A DNA stretch of 7,050 bases from assembly GCA_024206195.1 (NCBI GenBank), contig JAAGZO010000673.1, positions 1 to 7,050 on the forward strand, in the 5' to 3' direction. The notes below the pieces were generated by a model that worked only from the letters and a program-made list of their open reading frames with translations, ran no database searches and was not told the origin of the DNA. A program made the position numbers and the translations under genes. The DNA comes from a bacterium (GTDB lineage: Archaea; Nanoarchaeota; Nanoarchaeia; Woesearchaeales; UBA10216). Of this stretch, positions 1 to 7,050 are shown in pieces (position 1 is the first letter of the stretch; each line of letters begins with the position of its first letter).

Positions 1-31
1 CATTTCATTCAAATGTAGTACGTCTTTTTAG

Positions 32-1630
32 CAGAAAAATGCCAGCTTGCTCACTAAGAACAAAGAATTGGATGGAGACTTGAAGCTGGCTGAAGAACGT
101 TTGTTCGATCGCGGTCGCGAACTGGAAGCTCTCCAGATACAGTTGGACCATCTTCAGTTGCAGATGACAAAGGTAAGTGTGTTTATATATTTTACACTTT
201 GATGAGGTTTAAACTTTTTTGGTTACTATTGTTCAGAAAGAAGACGAATCAGTTGTGGTTGAGGAACATGTCTGCATTGGTGCTGCTAGCTCTGTTGGTT
301 TCGTTTGTCAGCAGTGCGGTCGTGTCTTGGATGACCCTGATCAAGGTTCTCAGCAGGTGTGTTTTATTTTATCGAAGAGTCATCAAGTCTTGTTCTTATC
401 ACATTTCCCTCATTACTTGTTGTACATTTTAGACTGATGCTGATGAACCGCTGAGCGGTTTTGTCAATAGGATCCTTGCCAATGTTGATGACATCGTTGC
501 TATTTCACCTGAATCGAATCGCGAGTGTGCCGTTCATCTGCAGTGTGAAGAGCAGATGGTTAGTTGCTGTTCTGAAATAGTGTAAAGTGTACAATCCTTC
601 ATGAGACTTGTTCTAGAGTGTGCTAAAAGCGAGAAACCTGGAAATCGAAGGTTTTCTTGAGAAATTGTTGACGTCTTTTCCTGAGATGGTAATTTATTGT
701 TTTTGTGAAAAAAACTGGAATAGATATTGGTTAAACTTAGTTTTGAGGTATGTATTGTCATTTTAGCGAAAGCAGATTATGGACTTGTTCAATCACTCAG
801 GTGGTTCCGATGAAGACGGTTCCCTGTGGCAACTCGTTCAACATCTTTGTCTTCAGTCTCAAGGTGAGTAAATGTATGCTTGTAACTTTTCCAGTTAAAT
901 GTTCTAGTCGAAGTAGTTAGGCTCTGTCTATGTTTTATGTGTACATCTCGTTTATCATGAGTTTATTGATTTCTAGAAATAAGTGCGGGAATTACTGATG
1001 CTCAGGATGATCAAGCAGTCACTAGTTTGTCGACGGAAGCAGTTCAGAATGTTCGTTCTCCTGTAATAAATTTGTTTTTGTGTAAACTTGGTGTTTTTAG
1101 TTATGGTCATCTTATAGCCTTGGCCTAGTATGATCCAGGGCACTGTCAAGTTCATTCACAATTTTGAATCAGTCAGACCTTTGAGTGTCGATGAAGTTTC
1201 TGAACTTGAAGTCGTCACTTTGTCACCAATTGACAAACAAGTTATGGCTGCTGAGAAGAAGACGGTGCTGACGAACATGTACATTTTCTACTTCTAATTT
1301 GAATGAACAATAAAATTGTTCTCGTTTATTATTTTAGCCTGCATGGAATCATGTCTGAATTCAAAGAAAAAAGTCCCTACAGTTTAGCCTGCATCGGTTA
1401 GATCTTTTATCTTTCTCTTTCTTCAGTGATTGATTTTATTTATTGTAGGAGTCCTGATCATGAAGATCTACATGAACCGCGATTTCTTCAAGCGCGTTGC
1501 TGCAAAAATTCTGAATCTGCACCATATGATGCTGTCTACAGAGGAACTGAACAAATGGAAATTTGAGAAAATTGCCTCATTGTTATTGGTTGAAATTGCT
1601 AACATTCCTGAGCGGGACATCTTGAAATAA
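32..1630 (+). CDS. 3' part of a multi-exon gene of unknown function with a coiled coil
   Basis: Nine exons splice in frame: 32-172, 237-356, 433-558, 617-688, 767-863, 977-1050, 1118-1278, 1338-1396 and 1449-1630, ending in TAA. They give 343 residues; the start lies upstream of the window. Residues 1-47 are rich in Leu, Glu, Lys and Gln (for example ELEALQIQLDHLQLQMTK) and should form a coiled coil. Residues 71-74 are a single CxxC (FVCQQCG). The middle is acidic and Ser-rich, and the last 100 or so residues are mostly predicted helix with no clear membrane span. Intron phases are consistent at every junction. For exon 7 only the acceptor at 1117 avoids a stop, so a closer acceptor at 1100 is ruled out. 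I do not recognise the family and assign no function. The gene ends 156 bp before the integrase gene on the same strand, so the two may be co-transcribed. Gene structure is well supported; the role is unknown. Confidence 0.75.
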
Positions 1631-1786
1631 CTGTTGGAATGCTTCACCTTCAGTTAACTTGCATTCTTCTTTCCGGAGTAAAGTTTCCAGTTTATGTGAT
1701 TGAATAATCTGTTTATGTATCAGACAAGAAACGTATTTGTCACTTTTTAAACAGTGATAGTTAGGATTATTGTTGTGATTTAGAGC
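1631..1786 (+). other. Short intercistronic region
   Basis: These 156 bp separate the TAA of the first gene from the ATG of the integrase gene. There is no canonical AATAAA; the nearest variant is AATAAT at 1703-1708. The stretch is T-rich and closes with a splice-acceptor-like sequence. Nothing here codes. It could hold a cleavage/polyadenylation site, a trans-splice acceptor, or a compact promoter. Confidence 0.5.
1771..1786 (+). promoter_or_regulatory. Possible trans-splice (or 5'UTR) acceptor before the integrase gene ATG
   Basis: The sequence TGTTGTGATTTAG ends at 1783, three bases before the ATG at 1787. It matches the acceptor style of the internal introns (T-rich run then TAG). In the frame of the ATG, the TAG at 1781-1783 is a stop, so the protein cannot extend upstream without splicing. 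In nematodes, spliced-leader acceptors are known to lie this close to start codons. That this is one is inference. Confidence 0.4.
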
Positions 1787-4700
1787 ATGGAGAAACGAAA
1801 CAGTTCCGAGGTGATTGAACCTAAAACTGTTGTGCGTAAGCGAGTTCGTTTTGAGGTTGCTGAAGCTGGATCTAGTTCAGCTGGCTTTGGCGTTGGTAGA
1901 GGATTCAGCAGAACTACAGCTGAGCGATATCGACATCTTCATAACTATGTATTTGAACAGACCAAGCCAAATCGAAATGCTAGTAAAGAAGAGGCCAAGG
2001 AATATCGTTACCTGATGCAGATTAAGCGAGAAGTTGTTTGCTTCTCAGAGTCTACTTCTGGTGGCGTTGATGTCTACAACGATTTGTCTGCCTCAAAGTG
2101 GTCTGCTGAGCAGAAAAAACAATTGAGCAGAATCATCGGTGGGACTGAAGTGACTGACCCGTATCTGTGCAACGGTGAAGCACACAAACGGGTCACCGAA
2201 AGCTTAATTACTGAATCGGGTTTGGTCCAAAAGGTCCGCCTGTTGCTCACTGAGGATGAGGTGGAGAGCGTTATTAAGCAGATGCTGACTGGTGGCGTTC
2301 ATGGAGGTCTTCGTCAGATACTTGGGAAGCTTCGAAATAATTACAGTGGAATTGATATGTCTATGGTATGTTTTTTTTATCTTTGCTATCTTCGATATAG
2401 TTTTCCTAGTTGTTTCTTGAAATGAAGTTATTTCTAAATGAAGCATAATTGCAACCCATGGAGAATAATCTATTTCATAGTGTGTTTTTTTAAATAGACG
2501 TGGTAGTACTATTTATCTATTGAGTATTTGATTCAAATAGATGTAATTTGATTCCAATATGAACGTTCGATTTGATTCCAATTCAAAGCGAAATCAACCA
2601 ATATTTGATTCAAATGGTTATTTGATTTCAATGATTGTAAACTAATTTGAAGGAACAGGAATCGTAGAAGTAAACTGTGATTGTACGTTATGTTATCTAT
2701 GTATGATGAGGCTATGAGTTTTTTATTGAAAAAACTGCGTTTGTATCGCAAGAAATACGTTGCTTATTTTTTTTGTGATACATAAACACACCCGAAAAGG
2801 AAGAAAGATCAGAATATTTAATTGAAATAGTTTTGATTACATTCTGAGGACTGTTGTACATAGTTTTCATTTGATTCCAGCGATTGAGAATGATTGGTTT
2901 GATTCTAATGTATCACCATAATAGTATTATTGCACACTTTGTATTGTTAGTAATCATTTTTCTGTATAACAATTTAATCCATTTGGTACTCATACTTGCA
3001 GATGGTTGCACTATAGCTTGATAAATGTCTTAATTTTAGTGGAATTTAGGTTTCGGACGCTCTCGATAAGCAAGTGAAAGATACACCGAAGAAAGCTGCT
3101 ACACTTGGAACAATTCCCTCATCTATTCCATGTTATCTGCCAATGGTCTTCTTTATGGTTTGTTTTCTACAGAAAATGCAGATGTTATCGACTACACATT
3201 TGTTTATTTTCAGGGCGATGTCGTGGCTGTTGGAAGAATGAGCACGTGGCATGGAAAGCGGGTCAGCCATTTGTTTAATGTGGTTTGCGTAATGACCATG
3301 TATGCAATGTTGCGGCCAATACTGGAAGAAAACAGTCACCAATTAGCCTGTGCAGCTGATGATATTTTCACTTTGGTTGGTCGTCCCAGTAAGTTTTGTT
3401 TCAGTAAATTAATACTGTTTTAATGAATTAAGTTACCATTTTATTTCAGTTGTGTTGCGGCTCGATAACAGCAAAGCGAACCGATCAAAAGCATTGATGA
3501 GTGTCTGTAAGCTGCATGGTGTTCACGTTCAGTACATTCAAAAGGGAGAGAAAAACCAGAATGCTCATGTATAATATGATGATTCCTATTCAGTATGTTT
3601 TTACTCTATTCAGTCATTTTAGGTCGAAAAGGTTAACGATACCATTGTACGACTGCTGAAGCATGTTTGTCATCGGGCTGGAGATGGTCATCTCTATCGC
3701 TGGGGCGAATTTCATTCACTGGTTATGAATCTTTTGAATGGAATGCCAAGAGTAGCACTTGGTTGTGTTCTGTCAGCGCGTGAAGCGAAAGATGGCTACC
3801 CCCAGTTTGGGTATGGAGAACCATCTTCATCTAAGGCAGCTCATTTGCTCGGGCGTGAGTTTCATTTGTTTTGACTTTGATATTTTCTTATGAAGTACAT
3901 AATGTTTATGTCACATTTTTTAATGTTTAGCATTAGCTAACTTGCAATGCAGTTTTTTATTAAGTGCTTTTCTTTTCAGCAAGTGCAAACAGGGACGTTC
4001 TTTGGGCTCAAGCAAACCATCTACCAGAACCTTTGCAAAGCAGTGCGCATAATTTAATTTTTGCTGAACAATCTGTCAAGCTTCGTCAGGGACAGCAGCG
4101 TGACATCCAGTCCTTGGTCAAGAACCCATTGGTTTTTGACAATGAAACTGTTGATGCGGATCTTCTTGCGAGACGACTTCAGAATCCTGCAGACTCTTTG
4201 TTCAGATCTTCCATTCCGATTCAAAGTTGTTTGTGTGGTGCTGGGAATAATAACGATATCATCTGTTTCTGCTGTCTTTTATTAGGTAAAATACAATAGT
4301 TTTTGTCTTTGAGTACTATGTTACTAATATGTATGATTTCAGATGAAGAAAAGACAAAGCTGCAGATGAATATCGAGTCTGAGCTTGGAGAGGCTCTGTC
4401 AATGCAACTGAATAACACGGTTGGATTGGTTCTTGATGTTCGGTTCTGCACTTGGCTGTGCAAACAGTTTGGTGTAATGGAGTCAAAAGTGCGTATTTGC
4501 ATTGGTTAATAGTTTCTGTAATCTACTCTGCTTGTTTTTTTTTTGTAGAATTTTTCCGTCATTGAGGATGCCATGTTCAGTCGAGATAAGCCTTTTTGGG
4601 AAACTGGTAAGATCTACGAATTGAGTTCTATACTGTTTAAAATTCATAGTTTGATTTTTTAGTTGTTTGCGACGAGGAAATGTTGAATTTTCGAAAACGC

Positions 4701-7019
4701 ATCTGCAATTGTATGAATGTTCTAATTTTACGATTCAGTAACAACAAGTTGCAAGTGTATTAGATTTTATTTTACAGCACTGGATGTTGTAAATGCGAAC
4801 ACTGGTGCTCAGCCAAAATTGGGGACTATGAATCTGATTGAAACAACGTTCGATCCTGCCAATGTTTCCCGTGAGTTATTTTGTATAAAGAGCATTTACA
4901 TATTGGTTGATGAAATGTGACTTCATTTCAGTGTGGAAAGATGTCCCATTCAACGTTCAGCTTCCATCTGAATCTGGTAAATGATTTGCTGATTTGGTGC
5001 TTTTACAGTCAGTAGACAATAATTTATTTGTTTATATTTAATCAAATGTGAAAAGTTCTTTCATGCATGTTGTTTTAGTTCCAAAAGGAAAAATTTTGAT
5101 CGAAATTGATGTTGAACCCTCAGATCAAGGTATTTTTTTAGAGTTAATTTTTGTAATAAATCTTATTTTGTATCAGTTGTTGTTTTCGTCATCATGAATA
5201 AATTGGTATGGTTTGTTTCTAGCTGAACAAAAAGCGCTGATACGATTCATTCCTGACTCTGTTCAAAATCTTCTGTCAGAACGTCTTCTCCGGAGACCGG
5301 CTCTTCTTGACATGGTTTATGAAAGCTTCTATTTAAAATTATTTATCAACAAACTGTATTTATGATCAGTTTTATTTCTACTGTAAATAGCAATATTTTT
5401 TATAATGTATGTTATGTAGAAGAAATATGATTTCTGATAGGATTGTATTTAAGAACTTCAGTTTAAGATTTTGTTTCATTAGTGATAGTGTAACATTTAT
5501 TTGTTTGAAAGTGAAAGACTATGACCATTCAACAATCATTTCTAATATTTTTAGATTGCAAATGGTTTTGGAAGGATGGGTGTTCATCAAGCCATCAGTA
5601 GTGAAATTGCCAAAGCACAAGAAGTGGGACAGGTGATGCGAACTTCTCTGGCTAATTTTCGTGAACGAGCACTTGTGAACTCTCTGACTGTCCAGCAAAA
5701 GCGAAAGTTGCCACATTGGCCGAAAGGCTGTCGACTGAAAGTTGGTGACTTCAATTATATCTCTGTTAGTTGTTACATGCATTGGATTTTTTTGAACAGT
5801 ATAATGAAGGCCTTGAACGAATGGAGGGAAAAGCTGGTGCGCCTAGAAAATTTGGACAGGATTATCGTATCGTATGTCAGAACAATACTATTTGCATATT
5901 TTTACTGTATTTCTGATAGTTTTCAGTGTGTTGTTGTACAAAGTTCCTTTCCGATCAAAGCTAACCGATTTCTGTATCGTGTTGCTTATTTCGATGAAGA
6001 AAGGGATATTCTTGCAGGTTAGTATTGTTTTAGTAATAGTTTTTGCTTCTATTTTGAAATATTTCAGATATGCAATTTGCACAACAAGTAGAGCATTGTC
6101 TCATTCGTCTCGTTTCTGCAAAATATTTGGAACCTTCCACGAAAATGTTGGAGAACTGTGCCAAATTTGGTAGGTTCATTTTTCATAATTATTAGACATT
6201 ATATTTCACTAATTAAGCATAATACACAGAACCTAGTCTCTGAATAGTTAGACTGTTTCAAAAGTTCTTCTGTATGTAATTATCAGAAGATTGATTCCAA
6301 TTTTGTCTAGCACCATTCAAATATAATTCCATTTAAATATTATTTTGAAGTTTGAGCTGAATTGCTTTCATATTCCTTCTGCATACACTTTAACATGCTT
6401 ACGTAGGTTGTAAATTTTTGTTCTTTTTTATCAAATAAACAATCAAGCTTTGTGTAGTAGGTATGGTTTGTCTCTAAAAATGAAATAGTTGATGCAGGGC
6501 GTTCAAGTAGGTGTGTTGAGACATAGTAATATCTATGATCGCATGTGTAAAAGTATACATAAAAACTTACATGTATTTGACTCAAATCATTAATAAACAA
6601 TGATTGGAATCAAAGGAGCGCGCTTAAATGAGTGACATTGATTTGAATCAATTGACTAATAAACAGTCATTAGAATCAAAGCAGAATCGATTGTTTGCAT
6701 TGCAGACCTGACAATTTTCCATCAAATGACTAATATCCAATCATTGGAATGAAAGCAGTCCATGTTGTGTTTCCATGCTTAAATAAGATGGAATGAAATC
6801 GATTTTTTCGTATCCTGGATGAGTAAAACAGGATTTCATATCGATAGATTGGTTATTTTAGAAGGGTGCTCTGGCGGATCTTGGAAATGTATCAACGAAA
6901 ATTGTGATCAGCTTAGGATGCGCAAATGTTTGAATCAAATGGATTGGGAATGCTGCATACGAATTGGTGGCTGCCAATATCATTCTGGTCAAATCAATGA
7001 GTCTGGCGACATTATTCCA
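1787..7019 (+). CDS. Multi-exon KRBA2/Ginger-type DDE integrase-like protein, probably domesticated
   Basis: Eighteen exons join in frame: 1787-2365, 3050-3145, 3214-3388, 3450-3568, 3623-3854, 3980-4285, 4343-4488, 4549-4606, 4663-4710, 4778-4870, 4932-4976, 5079-5129, 5223-5314, 5555-5764, 5800-5871, 5927-6017, 6068-6169 and 6862-7019. They give 891 residues. Domains in order: a basic N-terminus (RKRVR at 18-22, a possible nuclear signal), a degenerate H2C2-like segment (about 152-198), an rve integrase core (about 225-400) with D227, D289 and E325, an unrecognised stretch (about 430-690), a linker with AQ and a KVGDF motif (about 690-750), an LYRVAY segment near 793-798, and a Cys-rich tail (841-879). 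Integrases of this fold cut and join DNA ends using two metal ions held by the three acidic residues. Family assignment is from remembered motif order, not a search. The large exon number is unlike a fresh transposon copy and suggests a host gene. The gene may continue past the donor at 7020 or stop at 7032-7034. Confidence 0.7.
2366..3049 (+). other. 684-bp first intron of the integrase gene
   Basis: It begins GTATGT and ends ATTTAG, and phase 0 is kept on both sides. It is AT-rich and holds a cluster of TTTGATT-type words (listed separately) plus two more near 2870 and 2898. No coding exon could be supported inside it. It is about ten times longer than most introns in the window. Confidence 0.7.
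2527..2650 (+). repeat. Cluster of five TTTGATT(C/T)(C/A)AAT words
   Basis: Five near-identical 12-bp words start at 2527 (TTTGATTCAAAT), 2547 (TTTGATTCCAAT), 2571 (TTTGATTCCAAT), 2604 (TTTGATTCAAAT) and 2621 (TTTGATTTCAAT). Further copies start at 2870 (TTTGATTCCAG, 11 bp) and 2898 (TTTGATTCTAAT). The stretch 2621-2650 also resembles the reverse complement of the longer repeat unit at 6582-6618. Spacing is irregular (17-33 bp), so it is not a clean tandem array. Confidence 0.7.
3214..3854 (+). other. rve integrase catalytic core with D,D(35)E triad
   Basis: Exons 3214-3388, 3450-3568 and 3623-3854 encode the core. D227 (codon 3217-3219, context GDVVAV) fits the first strand aspartate. MLRPILEENSHQLACA and DDIFTLVGRP match the family's 'lrPl..k.a..vA..l..iF...G.P' block. 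LRLDNS carries D289, with DNS where most relatives have DNG. NAHVEKVNDTI carries E325, matching the 'aVE..N..l' motif. Exactly 35 residues lie between D289 and E325, as in retroviral and Ty3-like integrases. A trailing W, N and ALG (near RWGEFHSLVMNLLN and MPRVALG) match the helix after the core. All three catalytic residues are present, so activity cannot be excluded. Confidence 0.78.
3980..5554 (+). other. Unrecognised stretch between the catalytic core and C-terminal domain
   Basis: Exons from 3980 to 5314 encode about residues 401-680. A helix with AEQSVKLRQGQQRD near 428-441 could be the usual post-core linker. What follows has no counterpart I know in KRBA2-like integrases. It includes a small cysteine cluster (CLCG then CFCC, in exon 3980-4285), a helical segment with FCTWLC (exon 4343-4488), and several tiny exons of 45-58 bp (4549-4606, 4663-4710, 4932-4976, 5079-5129) rich in acidic and beta-type residues such as KILIEIDVEPSD. 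Each junction keeps phase, which supports the exons. The range closes with the 240-bp intron 5315-5554, in which I see nothing else. Confidence 0.5.
5555..6169 (+). other. Integrase C-terminal linker and SH3-like region
   Basis: Exons 5555-5764, 5800-5871, 5927-6017 and 6068-6169 encode residues 681-839. IAKAQEVGQVMRTSLANF fits the linker helix with the 'aQ..qA.rM' pattern. CRLKVGDF fits the 'f..GD.V' strand. MEGKAGAPRKFG fits the 'rGKgDprN' loop, and NRFLYRVAY with RDIL fits the 'LY.igt..GiL' strands of KRBA2-like proteins. These matches require removal of the 35-bp intron 5765-5799 and the 55-bp intron 5872-5926, which supports the spliced model over read-through. This region probably binds DNA or helps multimerise, by analogy with integrase C-terminal domains. 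Confidence 0.55.
6170..6861 (+). other. 692-bp last intron of the integrase gene
   Basis: It begins GTAGGT and ends TTATTTTAG; phase 1 is kept. It holds the three 37-bp repeats and a TTGATTCCAAT word at 6291-6301. AATAAA strings occur near 6435 and 6592, but no stop codon precedes them in the gene's frame, so they are not taken as polyadenylation signals. An earlier acceptor at about 6705 would give an in-frame stop and is not used. No coding exon is supported inside. Confidence 0.65.
6582..6758 (+). repeat. Three diverged copies of a 37-bp direct repeat
   Basis: Ungapped copies lie at 6582-6618, 6648-6684 and 6722-6758. By eye, pairs agree at 30, 31 and 30 of 37 positions. Each starts TCAA, has TAATA in the middle, and ends with (A/C)ATT(G/A)GAAT(C/G)AAAG(C/G)AG or close to it. 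The word ATTGGAATCAAA inside is the reverse complement of the word clustered in the first intron. The gaps between copies (29 and 37 bp) are unrelated to each other. Confidence 0.75.
6862..7019 (+). other. Cysteine-rich C-terminal tail exon
   Basis: The exon joins exon 17 in phase 1 to give AKFEGCSGGSWKC, followed by C853, C861, C869, C870, C876 and H879. KRBA2-like integrases commonly end in a GGQGF.KC block followed by CxC-type cysteines and a CH pair; the GGSWKC start and Cys spacing here resemble this with some positions lost. It is a likely zinc-binding tail. The exon ends either at the donor GTAAGA at 7020 or, read through, at a TAA at 7032-7034 after five more residues. Confidence 0.55.
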
Positions 7020-7050
7020 GTAAGATCAGTTTAATTATGTCTGGTTATTA

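Larger units (their letters stand above)
2240..3064 (+). other. Degenerate H2C2 (integrase zinc-binding) segment, split by a 684-bp intron
   Basis: Residues 152-198 (end of exon 1 and start of exon 2) read LLTEDEVESVIKQML, then GGVHGGLRQILGKLRNNYSG, then IDMSMVSDAL. The family pattern is an acidic helix with a His, then GHGG, a helix with K.L...Y, an I(T/S) turn, and a CxxC. Here H172 in VHGG and the K.LRNNYSGI helix remain. The first His and the CxxC are absent, so zinc binding as in HHCC domains is unlikely. The match is to the overall pattern and is moderate. Confidence 0.55.

Noticed and set aside
3130..3423. 97-residue frame starting at ATG 3130
   Set aside because: It reads exon 3 correctly but runs back through intron 3146-3213 in a frame different from exon 2. 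Its start is an accident of that intron being open.
5576..6022. Unspliced 148-residue reading frame as a stand-alone gene
   Set aside because: It overlaps exons 14-16 of the integrase gene. The spliced version gives the family-like GKAGAPRKFG and LYRVAY segments, so the open frame is best explained as a retained-intron variant.
534..6600. Several minus-strand frames of 60-93 codons
   Set aside because: They lie opposite + strand exons and AT-rich introns, have low-complexity composition and no recognisable motif, and could not be joined by plausible splice sites.
6430..6600. AATAAA strings as a polyadenylation site ending the integrase gene
   Set aside because: No stop codon is used before them in the spliced frame, and exon 6862-7019 joins in phase with a family-like Cys tail.
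6582..6758. CRISPR-like array (37-bp repeats with 29- and 37-bp spacers)
   Set aside because: Only three copies, about 82% identical to each other, lying inside a spliceosomal intron of a eukaryotic gene with no cas genes.
6798..6845. Hairpin formed by ATCCTG/CAGGAT nested within ATCGAT/ATCGAT
   Set aside because: The stems are only 6 bp each, with unequal internal loops, in AT-rich intron sequence. It is weak and likely by chance.
6819..6861. ATG at 6819 as the start of a separate small Cys-rich gene ending at 7034
   Set aside because: A TTATTTTAG acceptor at 6861 joins the downstream part in phase to the integrase gene, and the 14 codons before it look like intron.

Overview
The window is eukaryotic genomic DNA carrying two intron-rich genes on the + strand. 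Almost all introns are short (35-125 bp), start GT and end in T-rich TTTTAG or TTTTCAG acceptors. The DNA is AT-rich, and long reading frames appear only after splicing. This style fits a compact invertebrate genome, most simply a nematode, but no marker fixes the species. All exon models below were spliced by hand from GT/AG sites and reading-frame continuity.

Region 1 (32-1630) is the 3' part of a gene that starts before the window. Nine exons join without a frame break into 343 residues. They begin with a coiled coil and end at a TAA at 1628-1630. I do not recognise the family.

Region 2 (1631-1786) is a 156-bp gap with no AATAAA signal. It ends in an acceptor-like TTTAG only 3 bp before the next ATG. 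This spacing suggests an operon whose second gene is trans-spliced, though a private promoter is possible.

Region 3 (1787 to at least 7019) is one gene of 18 visible exons, 891 codons. It encodes a divergent retrovirus-like (rve) DDE integrase of the type found in KRBA2-like proteins and Ginger-type transposons. In order it shows a basic N-terminus, a degenerate H2C2-like segment, and a catalytic core with D227, D289 and E325. The D289-E325 spacing is exactly 35 residues although an intron lies between them. Next come about 260 unrecognised residues inserted relative to the family, then a linker, a GD-containing C-terminal domain, and a cysteine-rich tail. The complete triad in such a heavily intronised gene makes a domesticated transposon integrase the leading reading.

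The gene's two long introns (684 and 692 bp, one upstream of the catalytic core and one before the last exon) are littered with a 12-bp word, TTTGATTCCAAT, or its reverse complement. The second holds three diverged copies of a 37-bp repeat. I saw no rRNA, tRNA, CRISPR array or minus-strand gene.
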